Shown piece by piece: positions 1 to 8,558 of a DNA stretch of 53,512 bases. The translations under genes were made by a program, and so were the position numbers. Within the stretch, counting starts at the first letter, position 1, and every line of letters starts with the position of its first letter. Source of the stretch: an uncultured Porphyromonadaceae bacterium (GTDB lineage: Bacteria > Bacteroidota > Bacteroidia > Bacteroidales > Muribaculaceae). The stretch is from positions 1-53,512 of the forward strand of contig CAMWLR010000010.1 of NCBI GenBank assembly GCA_947175215.1, in the 5' to 3' direction. The notes under the pieces were generated by a model. The model had not been told where the DNA came from. It saw only the letters and a program-made list of their open reading frames with translations, and did no database searches.

Positions 1-416
1 GTTAATGGTGTGAGATATTATTTCAAGATGTAATAATTTTCTCCTTTCTCAAAGATGAGCTTTAGCGTGCTTTTCTCAGCACATTAAAGCTCATTTTTTC
101 TATCTGAATATTACACTTCCGAGTGAAGCAACGCTTGCAGTAATATCAGACAAGCTTTTATGTCATGGTTATCAAAACCCTACTTAACAATGATTGTTCC
201 GGATAAGGGAAGTCGCAGTCAGATTTGTTCGTCCAAATGACTTAAGGCCATTAGAGGGTTATTTTAAAAATGAATATGATTGATGTAAATTTTTTGCGAC
301 CTTTGCAACTTAAATCATACTTAAGTCGTCTAAGATTTGAAATATCTCAACCCCGGTGATATAATATCTCAAAGGGTGAGTATATTAATATCCCCAACAC
401 AGAGCTATAATTATAT
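1..416. other. Intergenic leader of the efflux operon
   Basis: There is no credible gene in this stretch. It holds a strong rho-independent terminator at 51-99, presumably ending a transcript that enters from the left edge, and about 300 bp of AT-rich DNA before the first ATG at 417. A partial -7-like box, GACCTTTG, lies at 298-305, but its first base departs from the TAnnTTTG consensus and no well-spaced -33 element is visible. A 6-bp inverted repeat, ACTTAA and TTAAGT, sits at 308-313 and 321-326 and could be an operator for the efflux operon. A 26-residue open frame at 160-240 has no recognisable features. Confidence 0.5.
51..99 (+). terminator. Rho-independent terminator
   Basis: The arms ATGAGCTTTA (55-64) and TAAAGCTCAT (85-94) are perfectly complementary. 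An inner GTGC/GCAC pair (67-70 with 79-82) closes a loop of about 8 nt, and a run of T follows at 93-99. The T-run makes it a plus-strand terminator, probably for a gene just outside the left edge. Confidence 0.8.
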
Positions 417-1115
417 ATGATTCGGCTTACAGACATAAATAAAACATATCCCGGCGCGGTACCCCTGCACGTACTTAAAGGTATTAACCTGACCGTTGAC
501 AAAGGGGAACTGGTCTCGATAATGGGTGCATCGGGTTCGGGTAAATCTACGCTGCTTAATATCCTTGGGATTCTCGACAACTATGACTCGGGTGAATACC
601 ACCTCGATGGCACGTTGATAAAAAATCTGTCTGAAAACCGTGCGGCCGAGTACCGCAACCGCATGATAGGGTTCGTATTCCAGTCATTTAATCTTATCAA
701 TTACAAGAATGCTTTGGAGAATGTAGCCCTGCCGCTTTTTTATCAGGGGGTATCGCGTCGCAAGCGTAATATTTTGGCCATGGAGCAACTTGAGAAGATG
801 GGGCTCGCCGATCGTTCTCACCATCTACCCGGCGAGCTTTCGGGCGGTCAGAAACAGCGCGTCGCCATCGCACGTGCTATGATCACGAATCCTTCAATTA
901 TCTTGGCCGATGAGCCTACGGGCGCTCTCGATTCGACTACCTCTCGTGATGTAATGACCTTGTTTAAGCAACTCAACCGCGAGGAGGGTAAGACTATCGT
1001 GATAGTGACCCATGACCCCGGGGTAGGCAAGCAATGTGACCGTGTCATACGTATATCAGACGGTCTTATAGTCCCTGATGACAATATCATCACTCAGCCA
1101 AACATATCTCTTTGA
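417..1115 (+). CDS. ABC transporter ATP-binding protein (MacB/LolD-type)
   Basis: This 232-residue protein is the cytoplasmic ATPase of a MacB-type transporter, which uses ATP hydrolysis to drive a periplasmic conformational pump rather than classical membrane transport. All ABC motifs are present: Walker A GASGSGKST (37-45), Q-loop Gln89, signature LSGGQ (141-145), Walker B ending in DEP (to 167) and the switch His199. Length and motifs match the stand-alone LolD/MacB ATPase family. It is the first gene of an operon with two permeases (the next starts 9 bp downstream), an adaptor and a TolC-like channel. The substrate cannot be read from sequence; in this family it may be a macrolide, peptide, siderophore or lipoprotein. 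Confidence 0.93.
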   Translation: MIRLTDINKTYPGAVPLHVLKGINLTVDKGELVSIMGASGSGKSTLLNILGILDNYDSGEYHLDGTLIKNLSENRAAEYRNRMIGFVFQSFNLINYKNALENVALPLFYQGVSRRKRNILAMEQLEKMGLADRSHHLPGELSGGQKQRVAIARAMITNPSIILADEPTGALDSTTSRDVMTLFKQLNREEGKTIVIVTHDPGVGKQCDRVIRISDGLIVPDDNIITQPNISL

Positions 1116-1124
1116 CTCTAAGCG

Positions 1125-2342
1125 ATGTTTGATTTAGCTCACGAAATATTACAGACGATGCGCCATAACAAGCTGCGCACAGGTCTCACGGGCCTGTCTG
1201 TAGCCTGGGGTATATTCATGCTGATTACTCTGGTCAGTGTGGCCAATGGCATCACATCGTCATTTGAGGAGGAGATGATGGGGTCAAAGAGTCAGAAAAT
1301 GCTCTTATGGAGCGGCGTGACCACCAAGCCTTATCACGGTTATAGAGAGGGACGACGGGTAAACCTCAAGAATGACGACATAGAGATTATCAAAGATGAG
1401 CACCGTGATGTCACCGATGACGTCACCTCTGAAATCTACGGAACTCAGTCCCGTATTTCGACCAACACTACTTATATTGATGCAGGGTATGCCGGTGTCT
1501 TCCCCTCTACGCTGCAACTCAACGATCTTGAAATAGCCGACGGACGTTTTATCTCACAAGGCGATCTCGATAAACAGAGCAAGGTAATGGTGCTCCCCGA
1601 TACATACGCCGAGCAGCTGTTTCCTCCAGCGGGAGAGAAAGCCGTCGGCAGCAGAGTCAACTGCGCCGGGGTGTCGTTTCTTATTATCGGCACATATAAA
1701 GCTGACTGGAATCGTACAGTATATATCCCTTATACAACCGCCAGAATGTTGGCTGAGGATAAGAACAATCTCGGTCAGATGTCAATACTACTTAAAGGTG
1801 TGACAACGGCTGACGAGGCTGACGAAATAGAGAAGAAAGTCAGACGCACCTTAGCGGCTACTCATGATTTTAACCCTGATGATGACTCTGCTATATGGAT
1901 CTGGAATGCTGTCTCACAGGCGTTGACCATCAACGGTGCGTTGGGTATTCTCAGCATCGGTGTATGGGTACTCGGCCTGCTCACTCTGCTCAGTGGTATT
2001 ATCGGGATCAGCAATATCATGTTTGTGTCGGTCAAGGAGCGCACGCATGAGATCGGTATCAGACGAGCCATAGGCGCCCGTCCGCGCATGATATTAACCC
2101 AGATTTTGGCCGAGTCGGTCGTCATCACCACTCTATTCGGATATATCGGCATAGTGATGGGTACCGCCTTGTCAGAACTGCTGTCGGTCGCGTTTGGTGA
2201 TATGCTTGATAACGTGCATGTTGACCTGTGGCTGGCAGCCCAGGTGACTGTCGTGCTTATAATCGCAGGAGCTCTCGCAGGATTGTTCCCGGCATTGAAA
2301 GCACTCAAAGTCAAACCTGTCGAGGCACTGCGCGATGAATAA
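1125..2342 (+). CDS. MacB-type ABC transporter permease (first)
   Basis: 405 residues with the MacB/FtsX layout: one N-terminal transmembrane segment (about 20-42), a large periplasmic MacB_PCD-like domain (about 45-265) and three C-terminal helices of the FtsX domain. The first of these is followed by the coupling motif KERTHEIGIRRAIGA, which contacts the ATPase. It has no fused ATPase domain, so it depends on the protein encoded just upstream. The next gene encodes a second, diverged permease of the same architecture, which suggests a heterodimeric membrane unit. The ATG start fits the family N-terminus. Substrate unknown. Confidence 0.92.
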   Translation: MFDLAHEILQTMRHNKLRTGLTGLSVAWGIFMLITLVSVANGITSSFEEEMMGSKSQKMLLWSGVTTKPYHGYREGRRVNLKNDDIEIIKDEHRDVTDDVTSEIYGTQSRISTNTTYIDAGYAGVFPSTLQLNDLEIADGRFISQGDLDKQSKVMVLPDTYAEQLFPPAGEKAVGSRVNCAGVSFLIIGTYKADWNRTVYIPYTTARMLAEDKNNLGQMSILLKGVTTADEADEIEKKVRRTLAATHDFNPDDDSAIWIWNAVSQALTINGALGILSIGVWVLGLLTLLSGIIGISNIMFVSVKERTHEIGIRRAIGARPRMILTQILAESVVITTLFGYIGIVMGTALSELLSVAFGDMLDNVHVDLWLAAQVTVVLIIAGALAGLFPALKALKVKPVEALRDE

Positions 2343-2363
2343 TGTTTTTTGATTTATATAGAC

Positions 2364-3614
2364 GTGAAAATACCCTTTTTCGACATAGAGAACTGGCAGG
2401 AGATCGGAGCAACACTTGCCCGCAATAAAACCCGCACGTTCCTGACAGCGTTCGGTATATTTTGGGGTGTGTTTATGCTCGCCTGCCTGATGGGAGGCGC
2501 ACGTGGAGCCGAGGATCTGCTTAACCGTAATTTCGAGGGGTTTGCGACAAACAGCGCCATCCTCTTTCCCGGGCGCACGACAATACCTTATAAAGGCCAC
2601 GCCAAGGGACGACGATGGGAGGCTGATCAGACAGATATACAACGCCTGAGAGAACTGTTGCCTCAGCTCGAGACTGTTACGTCACAATCCTCCGAATCTA
2701 ATGTCAGCTTCCGCAACGGGCGATACAGTTTCTCAGGACAGGTATGGGGTGTAGAGAAAGAATTTACAGATGTGATGCTCCCGCATATCGAGAGCGGACG
2801 CTTTATAAATGACGCCGATGTTGCACAGCAACGTAAAGTCGCCATCGTCGGTAAGAAAGTATGTAATGAGTTATTTCCCGATGATCCGGCTCCGATCGGA
2901 AAGAGTATCCAGGTCAACGGCATCTCATACACCATTATCGGTATCGCATATCAGACAAGCGAGGTACAGATGGGCGACCGCATCGATAATGTCGTCATCA
3001 TCCCCCGCACAACGTTTCAGAATGGTTTTAACAGAGGAGATAAGGTCGACATCATTATGATGGTAGGTGAGCGAGGGGTTGATTTTTCAGATCTCGAATC
3101 ACGCATCAGACAGATCGTTTACTCGCGGCATATGGTAGACCCCACAGATAATTCGGCGATGTGGTATATGAATATCTCGGCTGAATTTTCAAAGGTCGAT
3201 ATGCTCTTCAAGGGGGTATCATTTCTGGCACTGTTTATCGGTCTGTCGACTCTGATTGCCGGAATAATCGGTATCGGCAATATTATGTGGGTGATAGTCA
3301 AAGAGAGAACACAAGAGTTCGGCATACGCCGTGCGATCGGTGCCAAGCCCCTTGATGTAACCATACAAATACTCTCTGAGGGGGTAACCCTGACGGCGAT
3401 AGCAGGCATGGCAGGTATTTCCCTGGCTTGTCTGGTACTGGGAATCACAGCAGAGTTGACGACAAATGAGACATCAGTGCCGAGATTCCAGATGACTCTC
3501 GGTCATGCCTTGGTGATTATCACAGTGTTTGTTACCTTAGGGACACTCGCGGGACTGATACCGGCTCTCAAAGCTATGCGCATTAAGCCTATTGAGGCTC
3601 TTAACGATAAATGA
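2364..3614 (+). CDS. MacB-type ABC transporter permease (second)
   Basis: A permease of the same architecture as its neighbour: N-terminal helix, periplasmic MacB_PCD-like domain, then the FtsX domain with KERTQEFGIRRAIGA at the coupling helix. There is no in-frame ATG near the start. I choose GTG at 2364 because it places the family N-terminus (FFDIENWQEIG) four residues in; TTG at 2349 would add five residues. An ATG at 2342 that overlaps the previous stop is in another frame and ends after 28 codons. The sequence is clearly diverged from the first permease, consistent with a heterodimer rather than a recent duplication. It overlaps the adaptor gene by 4 bp, indicating translational coupling. 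Confidence 0.9.
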   Translation: MKIPFFDIENWQEIGATLARNKTRTFLTAFGIFWGVFMLACLMGGARGAEDLLNRNFEGFATNSAILFPGRTTIPYKGHAKGRRWEADQTDIQRLRELLPQLETVTSQSSESNVSFRNGRYSFSGQVWGVEKEFTDVMLPHIESGRFINDADVAQQRKVAIVGKKVCNELFPDDPAPIGKSIQVNGISYTIIGIAYQTSEVQMGDRIDNVVIIPRTTFQNGFNRGDKVDIIMMVGERGVDFSDLESRIRQIVYSRHMVDPTDNSAMWYMNISAEFSKVDMLFKGVSFLALFIGLSTLIAGIIGIGNIMWVIVKERTQEFGIRRAIGAKPLDVTIQILSEGVTLTAIAGMAGISLACLVLGITAELTTNETSVPRFQMTLGHALVIITVFVTLGTLAGLIPALKAMRIKPIEALNDK

Positions 3615-4759
3615 AAATAAATAACCCAACAGTATACAACAATACCGGACTTATGAAGAAGTTTTTCAGAATCTTGATGTGGACGATTATCTGTCTGATC
3701 TTTGCAGGCACATTTGTTTATCTCTTTATAAATTCGGGAGATAAGGATGTCACATACGAACTGGTATCTCCCACTGTGCAGAATATAGAGCGCACAACCG
3801 TCTTGACCGGCGATATTGAGCCACGCGATGAAATCGAGATTAAACCCCAGATCTCGGGTATTATAAGTGAGATACTTGTCGAACCGGGCGATCATGTCAA
3901 TAACGGCGACGTTATCGCCAAGATCAAGGTTATCCCCGAGGCTACCCAGCTGTCATCAGCCGAGAGCCGTATCAGAGTCGCCTCTATTTCACTTGAGGAG
4001 GCACGTCAGACATACGAACGCACCAAAGCGTTGTATGACAAGAAATATGAGAGCCGCGAGAAATATGAGGTAGATCTGGCTGCATACGAGCGTGCCAAGC
4101 AGGAACTTGAGCAGGCTAACGATCAGTTGCGCATCGTGCGCGACGGTGTGTCGGCCTTTGATACCCAGGGATCAAATACACTGGTTAGAGCGACAACCAC
4201 AGGTATCGTACTTGAGGTGCCGGTCAAAGTGGGTACATCGGTCATACAGTCAAATACCTTTAATGACGGTACGACAATCGCCAAAATAGCAGATATGACC
4301 GATCTGATATTCAAGGGTAAGATCGATGAGACTGAGGTCGATCTGCTCAGAGAGGGAATGCCGGTCAGAATCTCGGTAGGTGCTATTCAGGGATCGGATT
4401 ATCCCGCCGTTATCGAGAAGATTGCCCCTATGGCGACCGATGACAACGGCACAAATACATTTGAGGTCAAAGCAGCTCTTAAATCAGATCAGACAGCCAA
4501 GCTCCGTGCCGGATACAGTGCCAACGCTGCCGTGATACTTGAGGCGGCCAATGATGTGGTTACCATTCCCGAGAGAGTGCTGGAGTATGCCAATGATTCT
4601 GTATTTGTCTACGTACTTACTTCGGGTGACAAAACTCCTCAGACATTTGATAAAGTAGCAGTTAAAACAGGCCTGTCAAACGGTATCGATGTCCAATTGC
4701 TCGAGCCTGCAACCATCTCAACCGACTCGCAACTCAGAGGTAACAAGACATCAAAATAA
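3611..4759 (+). CDS. HlyD/MacA-family membrane fusion protein
   Basis: 382-residue periplasmic adaptor of a tripartite efflux pump, bridging the inner-membrane permeases and the outer-membrane channel. It has an N-terminal membrane anchor (about residues 18-40), a first half-lipoyl segment, an alpha-helical hairpin rich in Glu, Lys and Ala (about 115-180), the second lipoyl half, and beta-barrel/membrane-proximal domains. The ATG at 3611 overlaps the permease stop (ATGA). An alternative ATG at 3653 would start directly with MKKFFRILMW and is equally plausible. The C-terminus is short and ends in a polar tail without the usual 'GLKEGD' turn. The family assignment is firm; the substrate is unknown. 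Confidence 0.92.
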   Translation: MKINNPTVYNNTGLMKKFFRILMWTIICLIFAGTFVYLFINSGDKDVTYELVSPTVQNIERTTVLTGDIEPRDEIEIKPQISGIISEILVEPGDHVNNGDVIAKIKVIPEATQLSSAESRIRVASISLEEARQTYERTKALYDKKYESREKYEVDLAAYERAKQELEQANDQLRIVRDGVSAFDTQGSNTLVRATTTGIVLEVPVKVGTSVIQSNTFNDGTTIAKIADMTDLIFKGKIDETEVDLLREGMPVRISVGAIQGSDYPAVIEKIAPMATDDNGTNTFEVKAALKSDQTAKLRAGYSANAAVILEAANDVVTIPERVLEYANDSVFVYVLTSGDKTPQTFDKVAVKTGLSNGIDVQLLEPATISTDSQLRGNKTSK

Positions 4760-4840
4760 TCCGGGCTTCTGCCTGTGAGACCTCATTGACTGCCTCTGAG
4801 TGCTAACAGACTTCTTCATGAACCAGAACCAATCATAACA

Positions 4841-6145
4841 ATGAAAAAAATCTTCCTACCGGCGATAGCGGCTATACTTGCCGTCTCGGGTATCCGGGCT
4901 GATGAAGCGTGGACATTACAACAGTGTGTCGATTATGCTGTCACCCATAATATATCGATCAAAAATTCTCAGTTACAGATTGACCAATCACAGCTTGACG
5001 TAACTTCGGCCAAAGATGCTTTCTTGCCGACACTCTCGGCTAATGCCTCAGAGGGGTTTAATCTCGGACGCGGTCTGACATCAGAGAATATATATGCTGA
5101 CCGCAATACGAGTAACTTTCAATGGGGAGTAGCGTTGTCACTGCCGCTTTTTCAGGGCCTGTCAGATGTCAGACAGCTAAAGGTCACCCAGTCTGCCCTC
5201 AAAGAGTATCTGCTCGACTTCGAGGCTGCTAAAGATGATCTGACGCTCAATGTCATCGCCCAATACCTGCAAGTGCTTTACAACAAAGAGGTACTCAGCA
5301 GCGCTCAATCACAACTCGACTATTCGACGTTTGAGGTCGAACGACAGCAAGCGCTTGTCGATGCCGGGAAGGTAGCCGAGGCCAATCTTTATGATGCCGA
5401 GGCTCAACAGGCTCAGGATAAGTTGCAGGTAATTACCGCCGAGAATGATGTCAAAGTCGCTTTGGTCAACCTGGCCAATCTGTTGCATCTCGCCTCAGTC
5501 GATGGATTTGACATTGCGCCTATCGAAGATGAGATACCTTATCTCACAGGGCCCGATGTGGTATACAGCCGTGCACTTGAGCATAACCATTCTATATTGT
5601 CAGCACGTCAGGGGATCTTAACTGCTCAAGACCGCATCTCATACGCGCGCAGCGGATATTTACCCCGCTTGTCATTCGATGCATCAGTGGGCTCGACATA
5701 TTATACGGTTTCAGGATTTAACAATGATCCGTTCGGCACGCAGATGCGCAATAATTTCTCAACATATTTAGGATTCCGCCTCTCGATTCCGATCTTTGAC
5801 GGCCTCAGTACCCGTAACAATGTAAAGCGTGCGCAATTACAGGAAACCTCTGCACGCCTTGAACTTGACCGCCGCGAGACAGATCTCTATAAGACTATTC
5901 ATCTGGCTTACACTCAGGCTTCGGGCGCCAAAGACCGTTTTGAAACCGCTACGGTAACTCTTGAGAAAACCCGTCTGTCATTTGACGCCACCCGAGAGAA
6001 ATATGATCTCGGGCGCGCCACACCGACAGAATTCGAGCAGGCTAAAAACAATCTCTTCCGCGTGGAGGTGTCACGTATTTCGGCCAGATATGAGTATCTG
6101 CTGCGTCACCGCATCCTGCAATTCTATGAGACAAACAGCCTTTGA
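4841..6145 (+). CDS. TolC-family outer membrane efflux protein
   Basis: 434 residues with a signal peptide (about 1-20, ending GIRA) followed by two repeats of the outer membrane efflux protein family. Each repeat supplies long heptad-rich periplasmic helices and two short beta strands. It should trimerise into the outer-membrane duct for the pump encoded immediately upstream. The 81-bp gap after the adaptor gene has no obvious promoter or terminator, so I read it as the last gene of the same operon. Its stop lies only 3 bp from the stop of the convergent nhaA, leaving no room for an intergenic terminator. Length is typical for Bacteroidota homologues. Confidence 0.92.
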   Translation: MKKIFLPAIAAILAVSGIRADEAWTLQQCVDYAVTHNISIKNSQLQIDQSQLDVTSAKDAFLPTLSANASEGFNLGRGLTSENIYADRNTSNFQWGVALSLPLFQGLSDVRQLKVTQSALKEYLLDFEAAKDDLTLNVIAQYLQVLYNKEVLSSAQSQLDYSTFEVERQQALVDAGKVAEANLYDAEAQQAQDKLQVITAENDVKVALVNLANLLHLASVDGFDIAPIEDEIPYLTGPDVVYSRALEHNHSILSARQGILTAQDRISYARSGYLPRLSFDASVGSTYYTVSGFNNDPFGTQMRNNFSTYLGFRLSIPIFDGLSTRNNVKRAQLQETSARLELDRRETDLYKTIHLAYTQASGAKDRFETATVTLEKTRLSFDATREKYDLGRATPTEFEQAKNNLFRVEVSRISARYEYLLRHRILQFYETNSL

Positions 6146-6148
6146 GGT

Positions 6149-7540
6149 TCAGGGCTTGTCGCTGAGATGAGATGTAGGACGTGTGGTGAGTTTCAGAGAG
6201 AAATAACCTAGTACACCTGCCAACAGAGAGCCGACCACGATGCCTAATTTCGAGAGATTGAGCAGTTGTGCCTGCATCGCGTCATTGGGATCAAATGTCA
6301 GGTTGGCAATGAACAGCGAAACCGTAAACCCGATGCCGCCAAGTAATGCCACCCCTGCCATCATCGCCCAGGTGGTGTGCTCGGGCATAGGAGCTAGCTT
6401 TAATTTCACGGCAAGCCATGAGAAGCTGAGAATGCCGAGGAATTTGCCAAGTACCAGCGAAATGATAATCGCAAGCGACACACCCTCAAAGACGGCCGAG
6501 GGCTGCATATCAAGCAGATAAATTCCGGCATTGGCAAAGGCAAACAGCGGTACTATCAGATAATTGACGATAGCATGTAGCGAGTCTTCGAGTTCCTGTA
6601 AGGGTGAGATAACCTTATCAGAGGCCGACTCGATCTGTTTAAGCCAGTCCATCTGCTGACCCGACAGGATCGAGTAGCGCGTCAATGTCTCATCATTTTC
6701 TGCTCTGAAGTTACCGATAGCGCGTCTGATAGTCTTGATATATCCTTTGGGATTAAATACCGGTTTGGCAGGGATACAGAAAGCGACCAGGACACCGGCA
6801 ATCGTGGGATGTACCCCCGAGTTGAGAAAAAGGAACCATACCACACCACCGAGCGAAATATAGAATATCTTACTCTTGATACGTATAGTCTGGCCTATGC
6901 AGAGGATGCCGAGGATAATTGCTGCCGCTATCAGATACCATAATTCGACATGTGCCGTATAACCTATAGCAATGACAAGGATACCGCCGATATCATCGAC
7001 GACCGCAAGTGTCGTCAGAAAGATCTTGAGGGAGAGAGGTACGCGAGACCCCAGCATTGCGAGAATACCCAGCGAAAAGGCGATATCAGTAGCCATCGGT
7101 ATGGCAGCCCCGCCCGAATATACAGAGCCCTTTGACATCATCAGGTATATAGCAACCGGGATAATCATACCGCCGATGGCAGCCACGATAGGGAGCAGTG
7201 CGTTACGGAATGAGGCAAGTTGCCCCACGAGTATCTCGCGTTTGATCTCAAGGCCTATAGTAAAGAAAAATATAGCCATCAGCGCGTCATTGATGAAAGA
7301 CAGCAGCGACATCGGATGACCGCCGTGTGAAAACAGATTGAAACTGCCTATCTGCAATCTGATCTCCTGTTCCCAAAAGTCAAAATAGTATTGGTTAATA
7401 GCGGGAATATTGGCGATAACAAGTGCCGCGACGGTTGACAATATCAAAATATTACCGCCCGATACATGGCGTCTTATTGCTTGACGAGCCGCATAGAATA
7501 CACGCGGATAGCGGGGAGCGCGAGGTGTAGTGTTGTTCAT
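6149..7540 (-). CDS. nhaA: Na+/H+ antiporter NhaA
   Basis: 463-residue inner-membrane antiporter that exchanges cytoplasmic Na+ for external H+ in pH and sodium homeostasis. The ion-binding residues of the family are visible: Asp152 in TDIAF, and the paired Asp182-Asp183 in VVDDIGG that correspond to Asp163/Asp164 of the E. coli protein. It is longer than the E. coli enzyme, mostly because of an inserted charged segment at about 270-320 before the helices that resume at IVPLFAFANAG; Bacteroidota homologues commonly share this. It reads convergently to the efflux operon. A TATATTTG box upstream suggests its own promoter. Confidence 0.95.
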   Translation of the reverse strand: MNNTTPRAPRYPRVFYAARQAIRRHVSGGNILILSTVAALVIANIPAINQYYFDFWEQEIRLQIGSFNLFSHGGHPMSLLSFINDALMAIFFFTIGLEIKREILVGQLASFRNALLPIVAAIGGMIIPVAIYLMMSKGSVYSGGAAIPMATDIAFSLGILAMLGSRVPLSLKIFLTTLAVVDDIGGILVIAIGYTAHVELWYLIAAAIILGILCIGQTIRIKSKIFYISLGGVVWFLFLNSGVHPTIAGVLVAFCIPAKPVFNPKGYIKTIRRAIGNFRAENDETLTRYSILSGQQMDWLKQIESASDKVISPLQELEDSLHAIVNYLIVPLFAFANAGIYLLDMQPSAVFEGVSLAIIISLVLGKFLGILSFSWLAVKLKLAPMPEHTTWAMMAGVALLGGIGFTVSLFIANLTFDPNDAMQAQLLNLSKLGIVVGSLLAGVLGYFSLKLTTRPTSHLSDKP

Positions 7541-7594
7541 CTTTCCTCAATAGTTGAAACATATCTGATGACGGCACGACAGACGCCATCATCT

Positions 7595-7622
7595 CAAATA
7601 TATAATGAAAAACAGATGCAAA
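7595..7622 (-). promoter_or_regulatory. Predicted nhaA promoter
   Basis: On the minus strand TATATTTG (7595-7602) matches the Bacteroidota -7 consensus TAnnTTTG. A TTTG at 7619-7622 lies 16 bp upstream, somewhat closer than the usual 19-21 bp. The predicted leader is about 50 nt. Confidence 0.45.
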
Positions 7623-7656
7623 GAGTTCTAATAATGTCGAATGAGATCTTACAAAA

Positions 7657-7986
7657 TTATCGGGCTGCGACCAACTCGGCATGAAGCGAGGGATTGACCG
7701 AATCAAGGGTAGCTATAAAACTCTCAATATAGCGGTCAGCGAGAGCATCCTCGTTTTCTCGCCTCAAAGCCGCCTCTCTGACCCTTACATCAATAATGAC
7801 TCGCTCCATCTCCATGCTGTCAAGAGTCGCGGCGGGGGAGAGGCGTAGTGCCTGGAGTCGCCCGCAGCGCGCGGCCTCCATCATTTCTTCATCAACCTCT
7901 TGAGTATCTCTTTTTTCGGTCGATGAGCAACCACAGGCCAAGCTCAATAAACACAACAGCAATGTTTTAGCTATATAATTTCTCAT
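7657..7986 (-). CDS. Small hypothetical lipoprotein
   Basis: 109 residues, no family recognised. The N-terminus is a lipoprotein signal: basic MRNYIAK, a hydrophobic stretch, then LACGCSS with two possible lipidation cysteines (19 and 21). The mature part is short, charged and probably helical (Glu-, Arg- and Ala-rich, for example VRVREAALRRENEDALADR), with no transmembrane segment. It therefore looks like a lipid-anchored periplasmic helical protein. It starts 6 bp after the exonuclease stop and is probably co-transcribed with that gene. Existence is supported by the signal sequence and the tight spacing; function is unknown. Confidence 0.65.
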   Translation of the reverse strand: MRNYIAKTLLLCLLSLACGCSSTEKRDTQEVDEEMMEAARCGRLQALRLSPAATLDSMEMERVIIDVRVREAALRRENEDALADRYIESFIATLDSVNPSLHAELVAAR

Positions 7987-7992
7987 AATCTG

Positions 7993-8502
7993 TCAATTGT
8001 CAGCAAATAATGTGCATGCAACTTTTGCACATGCCTCAGCATCAGCCAGAGCATTGTGATGATTGTAAAAAGGTATGCCGAGAAACTCGCATATATTAGG
8101 CAACGAGAAACTCGCACAAAGAGTGCGGGGTATTGTGCGACGTGCCTTTATCACCGTACAAAAAAACGGGTAATCGGGGTAATCCATTTGATATACCTTA
8201 TGGGCAGCCCGTATGCACTTTTCGTCAAACGCCTTATTGTGGGCCACTAACGGCAGATTGCCTATAAACGGTCTCAGGCGTCTCCATACCCTGTCAAAAG
8301 TATCGGCATCTTGGGTATCATGATAACCTATGCCGTGTATCTGCTCTGTAAAGTATCTGAAATAAAACTCAGGCTCAGGCTTGACAAGTTCATAGAAACG
8401 GTCAACGATCGCCCCGTCGATAACCTTAACGGCACCGATAGCACATATTGATGACGGGTGATTGTTTGCCGTCTCGACATCTATGGCTACAAACGAATCC
8501 AA
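7993..8502 (-). CDS. DEDDh 3'-5' exonuclease (DnaQ-like)
   Basis: 169 residues, essentially one exonuclease domain of the DNA polymerase III epsilon superfamily. All catalytic positions are present: Asp8 and Glu10 (IDVET), Asp93 (HNKAFDEK), His149 and Asp154 (HNALAD). It lacks extra domains and any obvious clamp-binding tail, so it could be a proofreading-like subunit or an independent exonuclease acting in repair or on RNA. The start is a TTG: the frame meets a stop seven codons upstream with no ATG between, and the next Met lies far inside the domain. It lies between ispH and a small lipoprotein gene in the same direction. Confidence 0.85.
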   Translation of the reverse strand: MDSFVAIDVETANNHPSSICAIGAVKVIDGAIVDRFYELVKPEPEFYFRYFTEQIHGIGYHDTQDADTFDRVWRRLRPFIGNLPLVAHNKAFDEKCIRAAHKVYQMDYPDYPFFCTVIKARRTIPRTLCASFSLPNICEFLGIPFYNHHNALADAEACAKVACTLFADN

Positions 8503-8558
8503 TTCCGAGAGAATCTGTAATCAGTTATTATTCTGATAAGATAGTAATACCGTCCGGC

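Noticed and set aside
160-240. A 26-residue open frame in the left intergenic region
   Set aside because: It has ATG and stop but no signal, no close promoter and no recognised sequence; chance is more likely.
298-305. Promoter of the efflux operon at GACCTTTG
   Set aside because: The first consensus base is wrong and no -33 element is properly spaced; recorded only as a weak candidate.
2342-2428. ATG overlapping the first permease's stop as start of the second permease
   Set aside because: It is in another reading frame and stops after 28 codons; the permease frame begins at GTG 2364 (or TTG 2349).
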